Shown one piece after another: positions 1 to 8,107 of a stretch of 64,000 bases of DNA. The stretch lies in assembly GCF_010731675.1 (NCBI RefSeq), contig NZ_AP022584.1:2480001-2544000 (forward strand), given 5' to 3'. The DNA is from Mycobacterium marseillense (GTDB taxonomy: Bacteria; Actinomycetota; Actinomycetes; Mycobacteriales; Mycobacteriaceae). A program made the translations under genes and the position numbers. How positions within the stretch are numbered: position 1 is the first letter of the stretch; the number at the start of each line of letters is the position of its first letter. A model generated the notes under the pieces. The model saw nothing but the letters and a program-made list of their open reading frames with translations. It was not told the DNA's origin and made no database searches.

Positions 1-1
1 C

Positions 2-1126
2 TCCGCCCGGATGTACACGGGCCCCGGAATGGGCTCGCTGTTGGCCGCGGCGGGAAGCTGGGACGCGCTGTCGGCCGAGCTGAGTTCGACCGCCGAGGGT
101 TACGAGTCGGCGCTCTCAGGCCTGGACCTGCAATGGCGCGGTCCCGCGGCGCAGGCGATGGCGCTCTCGGCGGCGCGCTACGTGGCGTGGCTGCAAGCGA
201 CCGCCGAGCAGACCGCGCAGACGGCCATGCAGGCGCGCACGGCCGCGGCCGCCTACGAGCAGGCCTACGCGATGACGGTGCCCCCACCGGTGATCACCGC
301 CAACCGCGCCCTGTTGGCGTCGCTGGTGGCGACGAACATCGTCGGCCAGAACACCGCGGCCATCGCGGACACCGAGGCGCAGTACGCCAATTATTGGGCT
401 CAGGACGCCGCCGCCATGTCCGGCTACTCCGTGTCCTCGGCGGCCGCGACCCAGTTGCCGCAGTTCGCACCCGCGAACAACTCCACCAACGAGTCCGGGG
501 TGACCGCGCAGAAGGCCGCCGTGACCGCGGCCAACACCAACGCTGCCACCAACAAGGCTGTCACGCAAACGTTTTCGGCGCTGGACGAGACACCGGGAAC
601 GACGGTGAACAACTTCTACTACCTGGACGCGTCGACCACCAGTGCGGCCAACGCCAATGCCAACGCCTTCCGGGTTTTGGACGCCATTCAGGGAACGGGC
701 CTCGGTTTCAGCGCTCCCTACAACATGGAACAGTTCGTGTCCGGCATCATCGGGGCCGAGAACAATTTGGGCGTCCTCGCCAAGCCCCTGGCCGCTGCTC
801 CCGCGCTCGCGGCACCCGCACTGAGCGGCGCCACAACCGGTGTCGGCGGGGGCCTGGGCAATGTCACCGCAACGCTCTCGCGCGCCGGCTCGATCGGGCC
901 GATGTCGGTGCCCGCGAGCTGGGCCGCACCGACGAGCACCCATATCTCGCCGTTGGAGCCGGCGGGCTTCACCACGTTGCCGGGCACCGAGGAGCCGGTA
1001 GCGTCCGGTTATCCCGGCTACCCCGGCATGCCGGGCGGCGGCGCCTCCCGCTCCGTCGGGGCGGGCGTCCCGCCCCGCTACGGCGTGCGGCTCACGGTGA
1101 TGCCACGCCCGCCGGCCGCCGGGTGA
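2..1126 (+). CDS. PPE family protein (PPE51-like, PPE-SVP subfamily), 5' end cut by window edge
   Basis: The reading frame is open from base 2, before the first ATG at 11, and the upstream codons read S-A-R-M-Y. This matches the N-S-G-R-M-Y stretch of the next gene, so the true start and the Pro-Pro-Glu motif lie left of the window. The visible part has the alpha-helical PPE domain (about residues 1-165), then an Ala/Asn-rich region and the SVPxxW motif (M-S-V-P-A-S-W) near residue 300. The C-terminus ends R-Y-G-V-R-L-T-V-M-P-R-P-P-A-A-G, nearly the same as its neighbour and typical of PPE51. PPE proteins are exported by ESX type VII systems, and PPE51 of M. tuberculosis is linked to nutrient uptake; the role here is inferred from family. 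Confidence 0.93.
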   Translation, partial: SARMYTGPGMGSLLAAAGSWDALSAELSSTAEGYESALSGLDLQWRGPAAQAMALSAARYVAWLQATAEQTAQTAMQARTAAAAYEQAYAMTVPPPVITANRALLASLVATNIVGQNTAAIADTEAQYANYWAQDAAAMSGYSVSSAAATQLPQFAPANNSTNESGVTAQKAAVTAANTNAATNKAVTQTFSALDETPGTTVNNFYYLDASTTSAANANANAFRVLDAIQGTGLGFSAPYNMEQFVSGIIGAENNLGVLAKPLAAAPALAAPALSGATTGVGGGLGNVTATLSRAGSIGPMSVPASWAAPTSTHISPLEPAGFTTLPGTEEPVASGYPGYPGMPGGGASRSVGAGVPPRYGVRLTVMPRPPAAG

Positions 1127-1185
1127 CGTGGCGCCAATTCGCCGCGAGAAGTTTTGTTACACGCAGCTGATAGCGCTGTAAGACA

Positions 1186-2280
1186 ATGGATTTCGGCTTT
1201 TTTCCGCCAGAGGTGAACTCTGGCCGGATGTACGCAGGCCCCGGGTCGGGCTCGTTGTTGGCCGCCGCAGGAATCTGGGACGCGCTGTCGGCCGAGCTGA
1301 GCATCACGGCCGCCGTTTACGAGTCGGTGCTGTCCGGCCTGACGGGCCTGTACTGGTACGGGCCGGCCTCCCAGGCGATGGCGGCCAGCGCCGGACCCTA
1401 CGTGGGATGGCTGTACGCGACGGCCGAGCGCGCACAGCACACGGCCATGCAGGCCCGGGCGGCCGCCGCGGCCTACGAGCTGGCACACGCCATGACGGTG
1501 CCCCCGCCGGCGGTCGCGGCCAACCGCACCCAATTGGCGACGCTGGTGGCAACGAACTTCTTCGGGCAGAACACCGCGGCGATCGCGGCCACCGAGGCCC
1601 AGTACGCCGACTATTGGGCCCAGGACGCCTCCGCGATGTACAGCTATTCCGCCAGTTCTGCTGCGGCGGTACAGTTTTCGCCGTTCTCCGCCCCACGCCA
1701 AGTCACCAATCCGGATGGCGTGACCGCCCAAACCGCCGCCGTCACCCAAGCCGACACCAGCGCCACCGGGTCGAACGCGGGCTCGCAGGCCGCCTCCGCC
1801 GCGCCCGGGGCGGCGGGAATGCCGCTCGACTTCCGCATCCTGGACACCATCCTGGGCACCCAGGTCGCGTTCCGTTCTCTTTTCACGGCGGAGGGGTTCA
1901 ACGCCGGAATCATCCAGGCGGACAAGAACTTGGGCATCTTGCCGAACCTCGCGGCGGTTCCGGCCGCGCTCCCGAAGGCGTCGGCGCTCAGCGGTACAGC
2001 CTCCGGCCTGGGGAACGTCAACGCGGTGCTCGCCCGCGCCGGCCGGATCGGGTCGATGTCGGTGCCCGCGGGCTGGGCCGCCGCGGCGGGCGACCCCGTC
2101 ACGGCGCCGCCCGCCGGCGGTTTGCCGGGCTTGCCGGCGGCCGAGGCGCTAGCCCGTACCGGGCCCGCCGGCGCCGGAATTCCCGGAATACCCGGCGGGA
2201 CGGTCAGGCGGGCAGCGCTCGTGGTGCCCCGCTACGGCGTTCGCATCACGGTCATGACGCGCCCGCCCGCGGCCGGCTGA
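1186..2280 (+). CDS. PPE family protein (PPE51-like, PPE-SVP subfamily)
   Basis: A complete 364-residue PPE protein starting M-D-F-G-F-F-P-P-E-V-N-S, so the diagnostic Pro-Pro-Glu is at residues 7-9. The N-terminal helical PPE domain (about 1-175) is followed by a variable region, the SVPxxW motif (M-S-V-P-A-G-W) and the conserved C-terminal R-Y-G-V-R-I-T-V-M. It lies 59 bp after a very similar PPE gene on the same strand, so the pair looks like a tandem duplication. No PE partner is visible; one may lie upstream of the window. By family it should be secreted or surface exposed through an ESX system, with substrate transport across the outer membrane as the PPE51-based guess. Confidence 0.95.
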   Translation: MDFGFFPPEVNSGRMYAGPGSGSLLAAAGIWDALSAELSITAAVYESVLSGLTGLYWYGPASQAMAASAGPYVGWLYATAERAQHTAMQARAAAAAYELAHAMTVPPPAVAANRTQLATLVATNFFGQNTAAIAATEAQYADYWAQDASAMYSYSASSAAAVQFSPFSAPRQVTNPDGVTAQTAAVTQADTSATGSNAGSQAASAAPGAAGMPLDFRILDTILGTQVAFRSLFTAEGFNAGIIQADKNLGILPNLAAVPAALPKASALSGTASGLGNVNAVLARAGRIGSMSVPAGWAAAAGDPVTAPPAGGLPGLPAAEALARTGPAGAGIPGIPGGTVRRAALVVPRYGVRITVMTRPPAAG

Positions 2281-2287
2281 CGCGGCC

Positions 2288-2635
2288 TTAGCCCGCCGGT
2301 GGCTCCTGCGGTGCGGGTGGAGCCGACGGGGCGAACGTCCAGTTGTCCGGATTCTTCGGCGAATACACCACCGGAAACAGTTGACCGATGGTCGGCCATT
2401 GATTCACGTCGACGGCCATGCGCTGATACACCGCGTGTTCGTTGACCGATGGACCGTTGATTACGCCGGCGATGGTGACGAATTGCTCGCCGGTGGCGTC
2501 GGGTCGCGGGCTGACCCCGGTCACCAGCAGCGTGCCGCTCAGTTGCTCGCCGCGGGGTCCGCGCGGGACGAACCGCTGGACCAGAAATACCGCCAGCACC
2601 GCGACCAGCAGGACCAGCAGTCCGAATTCCCACAC
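2288..2635 (-). CDS. Small membrane-anchored hypothetical protein
   Basis: A 115-residue protein read from a GTG (V-W-E-F-G-L-L). It has one hydrophobic segment at about residues 4-20, a basic stretch (R-F-V-P-R-G-P-R-G), then a soluble domain and a Pro/Ala-rich tail. One N-terminal membrane anchor with the rest outside is the simplest topology. I chose the GTG because the hydrophobic segment begins immediately after it and hisN starts divergently 33 bp away; the frame stays open upstream, antisense to hisN. It converges on the PPE gene, ending 7 bp away. I do not recognise a named domain. Confidence 0.7.
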   Translation of the reverse strand: MWEFGLLVLLVAVLAVFLVQRFVPRGPRGEQLSGTLLVTGVSPRPDATGEQFVTIAGVINGPSVNEHAVYQRMAVDVNQWPTIGQLFPVVYSPKNPDNWTFAPSAPPAPQEPPAG

Positions 2636-2668
2636 CCCGCCATCGTAGGGCCGTGATAAGACTGCGTC

Positions 2669-3454
2669 ATGAGTCGCACCGACGATCTGGCGCTGGCACT
2701 GACGCTGGCCGACCGCGCAGACTCGTTGACCTCCTCCCGATTCGGTGCGCTGGACCTGCGCATCGACACCAAACCGGACCTGACGCCGGTGACCGACGCC
2801 GACCGTGCGGTCGAAACCGAGCTGCGGTTGGCGCTCGCGCGCGAACGGCCGGTCGACAGCATCGTCGGCGAGGAATTCGGTGGCGACACCGCCTTCACCG
2901 GGCGGCAGTGGATCATCGACCCGATCGACGGCACCAAGAACTTCGTCCGCGGGGTGCCGGTCTGGGCCACCTTGATCGCGTTGCTGCACGACGGCGTTCC
3001 CGTCGTCGGCGTCGTGAGCGCCCCGGCATTGCAGCGCCGGTGGTGGGCCGCGCACGGTGAGGGCGCATTCGTCGCGGTCAACGGGGCAGCCGCGCGCTCG
3101 ATATCGGTTTCCTCGGTGGCGCAACTGAATTCGGCCAGCCTGTCGTTCTCCAGCCTGTCCGGCTGGGCGCAGCTCGGCGTGCGGGACCGCTTCATCGCGC
3201 TGACCGATGCGGTGTGGCGGGTGCGCGCATTCGGCGACTTCCTGTCCTATTGCCTGGTGGCCGAGGGGGCGGTCGACATCGCCGCCGAACCGGAAGTGTC
3301 GGTATGGGATCTCGCCGCGCTGGACATCCTCATCCGCGAAGCGGGCGGGGCGATGACCGCGCTGGACGGCACCGCGGGGCCGCACCGCGGCAGCGCTGTG
3401 GCCACCAATGGCCTGCTGCAGCGGCAGGTGCTCGACAGCCTCACTGTGAATTAG
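2669..3454 (+). CDS. hisN: Histidinol-phosphate phosphatase, inositol-monophosphatase family
   Basis: A 261-residue IMPase-fold protein, orthologous in context to Rv3137. Metal-binding motifs are intact: G-E-E-F-G at residues 67-71, D-P-I-D-G-T at 84-89, and W-D-L-A-A-L-D from residue 213 followed by E-A-G-G. In actinobacteria this family member removes phosphate from L-histidinol phosphate, the penultimate step of histidine biosynthesis, in the cytosol. It lies apart from a his operon, as usual in mycobacteria. The ATG follows a divergent 33-bp gap. Activity on inositol phosphates or other sugar phosphates cannot be excluded from sequence. Confidence 0.92.
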   Translation: MSRTDDLALALTLADRADSLTSSRFGALDLRIDTKPDLTPVTDADRAVETELRLALARERPVDSIVGEEFGGDTAFTGRQWIIDPIDGTKNFVRGVPVWATLIALLHDGVPVVGVVSAPALQRRWWAAHGEGAFVAVNGAAARSISVSSVAQLNSASLSFSSLSGWAQLGVRDRFIALTDAVWRVRAFGDFLSYCLVAEGAVDIAAEPEVSVWDLAALDILIREAGGAMTALDGTAGPHRGSAVATNGLLQRQVLDSLTVN

Positions 3455-3468
3455 TTAACAAGTGTTCT

Positions 3469-3498
3469 CTCCGATCTTACTCCGGAGTAAGATCGGAG
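3469..3498. promoter_or_regulatory. 30-bp perfect palindrome, probable operator for fadE24-fadE23
   Basis: All 15 base pairs of this inverted repeat match, with the centre between 3483 and 3484 (core ACTCC/GGAGT). It begins 15 bp after the hisN stop and ends 36 bp before the fadE24 ATG. There is no T-tract, and the lack of a natural loop favours a dimeric repressor site over a terminator. The regulator is not identified; TetR proteins commonly control such acyl-CoA dehydrogenase operons. Confidence 0.6.
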
Positions 3499-3534
3499 CT
3501 ATCCGCTTGCCCAACAACCTGAGGCCGCTGACCC

Positions 3535-4932
3535 ATGACCGATTCCGGTTCCCCCCAAACCACCGCCCGCTCCCGCGTCAAACGGCGCGACCATAAGTCC
3601 GCGGTCGGGCTGCAACCGCACAAACGCACCGGCGTCGACATCGCCATCGCGCTCATCACCCCGCTCGTCGGCCAGGAATTCCTGGACAAGTACCGGCTGC
3701 GCGACCCGCTCAACCGGGCCCTGCGCTACGGCACGAAGACGGTCTTCTCGACGGCCGCGACGACGTCTCGTCAGTTCACGAAGGTCCAGAATCTGCGCAC
3801 CGGGCCGACCCGGCTCAAGTCCAGCGGCAAGGACTATTTCGACCTGACGCCCGACGACGAGCAGAAGATGATCGTCGAGACCCTCGATGAATTCGCCGAA
3901 GAAGTGCTGCGGCCCGCGGCGCACGATGCCGACGAGGCGGCCACCTACCCCCGCGACCTCATCGCCAAGGCCGCCGAGCTGGGCATCACCGCGATCAACA
4001 TTCCCGAGGATTTCGACGGCATCGCCGCGCACCGCTCCAGCGTGACCAACGTGCTGGTCGCCGAGGCGCTCGCCTACGGCGACATGGGTTTGGCGTTGCC
4101 GCTGCTGGCGCCCGGCGGCGTCGCCTCCGCGCTGACCCATTGGGGCAGCGCCGATCAGCAGGCCACCTACCTGCCGGAGTTCGCCGGCGAGAACGTGCCG
4201 CAGGCCTGCGTCGCCATCGCCGAACCGCAACCGCTCTTCGACCCCACCCGGCTCAAGACGACCGCGGTGCGCACCCCCAGTGGCTACCGCCTCGACGGGG
4301 TGAAGTCCTTGGTGCCGGCCGCGGCCGACGCCGAGCTTTTCATCATCGGCGCCCAGCTCGACGGCAAGCCGGCCCTGTTCATCGTCGAGTCGTCGGCGAA
4401 AGGCCTGACGGTAAAGGCCGATCCGAGCATGGGACTCCGCGCGGCGGCCCTGGGTCACGTCGAGCTCTCCGGGGTGTCGGTGCCGCTGAGCGCGCGCCTC
4501 GGTGAGGACGACGCCGCCGGTCAGGATTACTCCGAAGCGATCGCGCTGTCCCGCCTGGGCTGGGCGGCGCTGACGGTCGGCACGTCGCACGCCGTGCTCG
4601 ACTACGTCGTCCCCTACGTGAAGGAACGTGAGGCCTTCGGCGAACCGATCGCGCATCGCCAGGCGGTGGCCTTCATGTGCGCCAACATCGCCATCGAATT
4701 GGACGGGCTGCGGCTGATCACCTGGCGCGGCGCGGCGCGCGCCGAGCAGGGCCTGCCGTTCATCCGTGAAGCGGCGCTGGCCAAGCGGCTCGGCGCCGAC
4801 AAGGGCATGCAGATCGGCCTCGACGGCGTTCAGCTGCTGGGCGGCCACGGCTACACCAAAGAGCACCCGGTCGAGCGCTGGTACCGCGACCTGCGGGCCA
4901 TCGGCGTCGCCGAGGGCGTCGTCGTCATCTAG
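3535..4932 (+). CDS. fadE24: Acyl-CoA dehydrogenase FadE24
   Basis: A 465-residue acyl-CoA dehydrogenase, matching Rv3139 in size and position. An unusual basic N-terminal extension of about 100 residues precedes the ACAD helical domain; the C-terminal domain includes G-G-H-G-Y-T and V-E-R-W-Y-R-D. The protein stops five residues after the E-G-V (Glu460) that aligns with the usual catalytic E-G-T, so the final C-terminal helix seen in fadE23 is missing. FadE23/FadE24 are adjacent, unequal ACADs, the pattern of mycobacterial alpha2-beta2 heterotetramers; FadE24 is probably the non-catalytic or FAD-supporting partner. The M. tuberculosis gene is known as isoniazid-responsive. Its palindromic operator lies just upstream. 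Confidence 0.92.
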   Translation: MTDSGSPQTTARSRVKRRDHKSAVGLQPHKRTGVDIAIALITPLVGQEFLDKYRLRDPLNRALRYGTKTVFSTAATTSRQFTKVQNLRTGPTRLKSSGKDYFDLTPDDEQKMIVETLDEFAEEVLRPAAHDADEAATYPRDLIAKAAELGITAINIPEDFDGIAAHRSSVTNVLVAEALAYGDMGLALPLLAPGGVASALTHWGSADQQATYLPEFAGENVPQACVAIAEPQPLFDPTRLKTTAVRTPSGYRLDGVKSLVPAAADAELFIIGAQLDGKPALFIVESSAKGLTVKADPSMGLRAAALGHVELSGVSVPLSARLGEDDAAGQDYSEAIALSRLGWAALTVGTSHAVLDYVVPYVKEREAFGEPIAHRQAVAFMCANIAIELDGLRLITWRGAARAEQGLPFIREAALAKRLGADKGMQIGLDGVQLLGGHGYTKEHPVERWYRDLRAIGVAEGVVVI

Positions 4933-4975
4933 CAGTCATCCAAGTCGTTAACTCATTCGAGCTGAAAGTTCAATC

Positions 4976-6181
4976 ATGGCAATTAATCTGGAACTGCCCC
5001 GCAAGATGCAAGCGGTGACGACCAAGACGCACCAGGGCGCCGCCGAGTTGATGCGGCCGATCGCCCGCAAGTACGACCTCAAGGAACACGCCTACCCGGT
5101 CGAGCTCGACACACTGTTCAGCCTCTTCGAAGGGGCTTCGGAGTCAATCGAATTCGCCGGAGCGAACGCGCTGGGCGGCGAGGACGAAGAACGGGACAAG
5201 AACCACAACGGCGCCAACATGGCCGCGCTGCTCCAGACGCTGGAAGCCAGCTGGGGCGACCTCGCGATGATGCTGTCGGTCCCCTACCAGGGGCTGGGCA
5301 ACGCCGCGATCTCCGCGGTGGCGAACGAAGAGCAGCTGCAACGCCTGGGCAAGGTGTGGGCGGCAATGGCGATCACCGAACCCGGCTTCGGATCGGACTC
5401 GGCGGCGGTCGCGACGACCGCCACCCTGGACGGCGACGAGTACGTGATCAACGGCGAGAAGATCTTCGTCACCGCCGGGTCGCGCGCCACCCACATCGTG
5501 GTGTGGGCGACCCTGGACAAGTCCCAGGGTCGCGCGGCGATCAAGTCGTTCGTCGTGCCGCGCGAGCACCCGGGTGTCACCGTCGAACGGCTCGAGCACA
5601 AGCTGGGCATCAAGGGTTCCGACACCGCCGCCATCCGGTTCGACAACGCCCGCATTCCGAAGGAAAACCTGCTCGGCAACCCCGAAATCGAGGTCGGCAA
5701 GGGCTTTTCGGGCGTCATGGAGACCTTCGACAACACCCGGCCGATCGTCGCCGCCATGGCCGTGGGTGTGGGCCGCGCGGCGCTGGAGGAAATTCGCAAG
5801 ATCCTCACCGAGGCCGGCGTGGAGATCTCCTACGACCGGCCATCGCACGTTCAGAGCGCGGCGGCGGCGGAGTTCTTGCGCATGGAAGCCGACTGGGAGG
5901 CGGCCTACCTGCTGTCGCTGCGGGCGGCCTGGCAGGCCGACAACAAGATCCCCAACTCCAAAGAAGCGTCGATGAGCAAGGCCAAGGCCGGCCGGATGGT
6001 CACCGACGTCACGCTGAAGTCCGTCGAATTGGCCGGCACCGCAGGCTATTCCGAACAGACTCTGCTGGAGAAGTGGGCGCGCGACTCGAAGATCCTGGAC
6101 ATCTTCGAGGGCACCCAGCAGATCCAGCAGCTGGTGGTCGCGCGCCGACTGCTGGGCCTGTCCTCGGCCGAGCTCAGGTAG
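4976..6181 (+). CDS. fadE23: Acyl-CoA dehydrogenase FadE23
   Basis: A 401-residue ACAD, 43 bp after fadE24 and surely in the same operon. It has the FAD-binding W-A-A-M-A-I-T-E-P-G-F-G-S-D-S region near residues 128-142, the A-G-T-A-G-Y segment, and a complete C-terminus with the catalytic Glu at residue 378 (I-F-E-G-T-Q-Q-I-Q). It likely supplies the catalytic base for a FadE23-FadE24 heterotetramer that introduces the alpha-beta double bond into an unidentified acyl-CoA, passing electrons to EtfAB. The last 8 bases overlap the end of the convergent aldo-keto reductase gene. Confidence 0.92.
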   Translation: MAINLELPRKMQAVTTKTHQGAAELMRPIARKYDLKEHAYPVELDTLFSLFEGASESIEFAGANALGGEDEERDKNHNGANMAALLQTLEASWGDLAMMLSVPYQGLGNAAISAVANEEQLQRLGKVWAAMAITEPGFGSDSAAVATTATLDGDEYVINGEKIFVTAGSRATHIVVWATLDKSQGRAAIKSFVVPREHPGVTVERLEHKLGIKGSDTAAIRFDNARIPKENLLGNPEIEVGKGFSGVMETFDNTRPIVAAMAVGVGRAALEEIRKILTEAGVEISYDRPSHVQSAAAAEFLRMEADWEAAYLLSLRAAWQADNKIPNSKEASMSKAKAGRMVTDVTLKSVELAGTAGYSEQTLLEKWARDSKILDIFEGTQQIQQLVVARRLLGLSSAELR

Positions 6182-7031
6182 CGACCGCGTTCAGCCGCTC
6201 GCGGTCGTCGTCGTCCAGCTCGATCGATGCGACGTCCACGTTTTCCTCCAGGTGCCGCAGCGATGAGGTGCCGGGGATCAACAGCACGTTGGGCGCCACG
6301 CCGAGCGTCCAGGCCAGCGCGACCTGGGCCGGGGTGCGGCCGAGTCGCTGCGCAATCCCTTGGACCAGCTCATGGCCGAGCACCGGGTTGGGCCGCATGA
6401 ACGCCGCGCCCAGCGGGAAGAAGGGAACAAACGCGATCCCCCGCGACGTGCACTCTGCGAGCACCGCGGCCGAATCTCGGTGAATGAGGTTGAATGCGTT
6501 TTGCACACAGGCGATTTCGGTGCGCTCACACGCATGCGCCAGCTGCTCGCGGCTGACGTTGCTCAGTCCGATTGCGCCGATCAGCCCGGCGTCGCGGGCC
6601 TCGATCATGGCCGAGAGCTGGTCGTCGAACAGTTGATTGGGAGTCCCGCTGTCGAACACCCGCAGGTTGACCACGGCGAGCCGCTCGACGGCCAGAGTGC
6701 GCAGGTTCGTCTCGATGTCGCGGCGCAGTTCGGCGGGATCGCCGGCCGGCAGCCAGGACCCGTCGTCGTCGCGGCGCCCGCCGACCTTGCTGACCAGCGC
6801 CAGGTTGGGCGGATAGGGGTGCAGCGCCTCGCGGATCAACTCGTTGGCGACGTCGGGCCCATAGATCTGGGCGGTGTCGATGTGGTCGACGCCGAGCTCG
6901 ACCGCGCGCCGGAGCACGGCCAGCGCCTCGTGGCGGTCGCGCGGCGGGCCGAACGCGTTGGGACCGGGCAACTGCATGGCGCCGAAGCCCACACGGTTGA
7001 CCGAGAACCCACCGAGTGGAAAGGGATCCAT
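6174..7031 (-). CDS. Aldo-keto reductase, PdxI/YdbC pyridoxal-reductase-like
   Basis: A 285-residue TIM-barrel NADPH-dependent reductase. It shares, from memory, long runs with E. coli PdxI (YdbC): G-A-M-Q-L, F-G-P-P-R-D-R-H, I-R-E-A-L, S-W-L-P-A, I-G-L-S-N-V and V-P-F-F-P-L-G. The AKR Asp, Tyr and Lys are seen in H-I-D-T-A-Q-I-Y-G and V-S-K-V-G-G. The usual catalytic His is replaced in V-V-N-L-R-V, which is the same in the PdxI type, so the gene is not defective. Reduction of pyridoxal to pyridoxine is the best specific guess. It is convergent with fadE23 (8-bp overlap) and divergent from the next gene across only 22 bp. Confidence 0.85.
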   Translation of the reverse strand: MDPFPLGGFSVNRVGFGAMQLPGPNAFGPPRDRHEALAVLRRAVELGVDHIDTAQIYGPDVANELIREALHPYPPNLALVSKVGGRRDDDGSWLPAGDPAELRRDIETNLRTLAVERLAVVNLRVFDSGTPNQLFDDQLSAMIEARDAGLIGAIGLSNVSREQLAHACERTEIACVQNAFNLIHRDSAAVLAECTSRGIAFVPFFPLGAAFMRPNPVLGHELVQGIAQRLGRTPAQVALAWTLGVAPNVLLIPGTSSLRHLEENVDVASIELDDDDRERLNAVAT

Positions 7032-7053
7032 ACGGTGAGGTTAGCGTCGGAGC
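7032..7053. promoter_or_regulatory. Two divergent, overlapping -10 hexamers with near-leaderless starts
   Basis: Only 22 bp separate the two start codons. On the plus strand TAGCGT (7042-7047) lies 6 bp before the ATG at 7054. On the minus strand TAACCT (7043 down to 7038) lies 6 bp before the ATG at 7031. Both fit the mycobacterial -10 consensus TANNNT, and the spacing predicts transcripts starting at or next to each ATG. The hexamers share two base pairs, so the two polymerases should exclude each other. A GGAG before the plus-strand ATG is the alternative, leadered reading. Confidence 0.4.
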
Positions 7054-8052
7054 ATGGACACGTTTCACGCGCTCGTCGCGCGCCACGATGGTGACCGGAT
7101 AACCGCATCGGTCGAGACACTTTGTCCCGATGACCTGCCACCCGGGGACGTGACGATCCGGGTCCTGTATTCGAGCGTCAACTACAAAGACGCCCTGGCA
7201 CTGACTCCGGGCGGCGGCGTGGTGCGCGACTATCCGGTGGTGCCGGGCATCGATTTGACCGGCGAGGTCGTGGAGTCCACCGCACCCGAGTTCGCCGTCG
7301 GCGACGCGGTGCTGGCCCACGGCTATGCGATCGGCACGGGCCACCACGGCGGCTACGCCGAATACGCACGGTTGCCGGCCGACCAGGTGGTGGCGCTCGG
7401 CGCGTTGAGCCCGCACGAGGGCGCAGCGATCGGAACCGCGGGCTTCACCGCGGCGATGAGCGTGCAGGCGCTGATCGACTGGGGCATTGCGCCCGATGCG
7501 GGTGCCATCGTGGTCACCGGGGCCACCGGCGGTGTCGGCTCGGTCAGCGTCGACCTGCTGGCGGCCGCCGGGTACCGGGTGGTGGCCTCGACCGGCAAAG
7601 CCGACGCCGCCGACCGCCTGAAAGCCCTTGGTGCCGCGGAGGTTATCGGCCGCCTGCCCGCCGATCCCGACGCCAAGCCTCGACCGCTCGGCAAGGCACG
7701 CTGGGCGGGCGCGGTGGACTGCGTGGGCGGGGCGACGCTCGCCGACGTGCTCAGCACCATCGACTACGGCGGCGCGGTGGCGGCCAGCGGCCTCACCGGC
7801 GGTCCCGCCCTGCACACCACGGTGATGCCGTTCATCCTGCGCGGTGTGGCGCTGCTGGGAATGGACTCGGTGCTGATGCCGATCGGGCCGCGCCGCGAAT
7901 TGTGGGCCCGGCTGGGTGATTCGTTGCGGCCGCGTCATCTGGCCGCGTTGGTCAGCGACGTCGACGTGAAGGACGTCGTCGGAGTGATCGATCAGGTCCG
8001 CGCCGGCAAGTTCTCCGGCCGCGCGGTGGTGCGGGTCGCGGGCGGTTTTTGA
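7054..8052 (+). CDS. YhdH/YhfP (AcuI)-type zinc-free medium-chain quinone/acrylyl-CoA reductase
   Basis: A 332-residue medium-chain dehydrogenase/reductase. The GroES-like N-terminal domain carries S-S-V-N-Y-K-D-A-L-A and P-G-I-D-L-T-G-E-V-V, both typical of YhdH/AcuI. A Rossmann domain follows (V-T-G-A-T-G-G-V-G-S-V near residues 153-163). E. coli AcuI reduces acrylyl-CoA to propionyl-CoA with NADPH, so detoxification of reactive enoyl-CoAs is a fair inference beside the fadE genes, but the substrate is unproven. It precedes fadB4 by 55 bp on the same strand. It probably has its own promoter, shared divergently with the aldo-keto reductase. Confidence 0.85.
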   Translation: MDTFHALVARHDGDRITASVETLCPDDLPPGDVTIRVLYSSVNYKDALALTPGGGVVRDYPVVPGIDLTGEVVESTAPEFAVGDAVLAHGYAIGTGHHGGYAEYARLPADQVVALGALSPHEGAAIGTAGFTAAMSVQALIDWGIAPDAGAIVVTGATGGVGSVSVDLLAAAGYRVVASTGKADAADRLKALGAAEVIGRLPADPDAKPRPLGKARWAGAVDCVGGATLADVLSTIDYGGAVAASGLTGGPALHTTVMPFILRGVALLGMDSVLMPIGPRRELWARLGDSLRPRHLAALVSDVDVKDVVGVIDQVRAGKFSGRAVVRVAGGF

Positions 8053-8107
8053 GGCGGCAGTAGGCTGGTCGAGCGCTTTATCCGAGGGCGATGACGACGG
8101 AGGTGGC

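Noticed and set aside
3535..4932. fadE24 as a frameshifted or truncated pseudogene because its C-terminus is short
   Set aside because: Length and position agree with M. tuberculosis FadE24, and short partners are normal in heterotetrameric ACADs.
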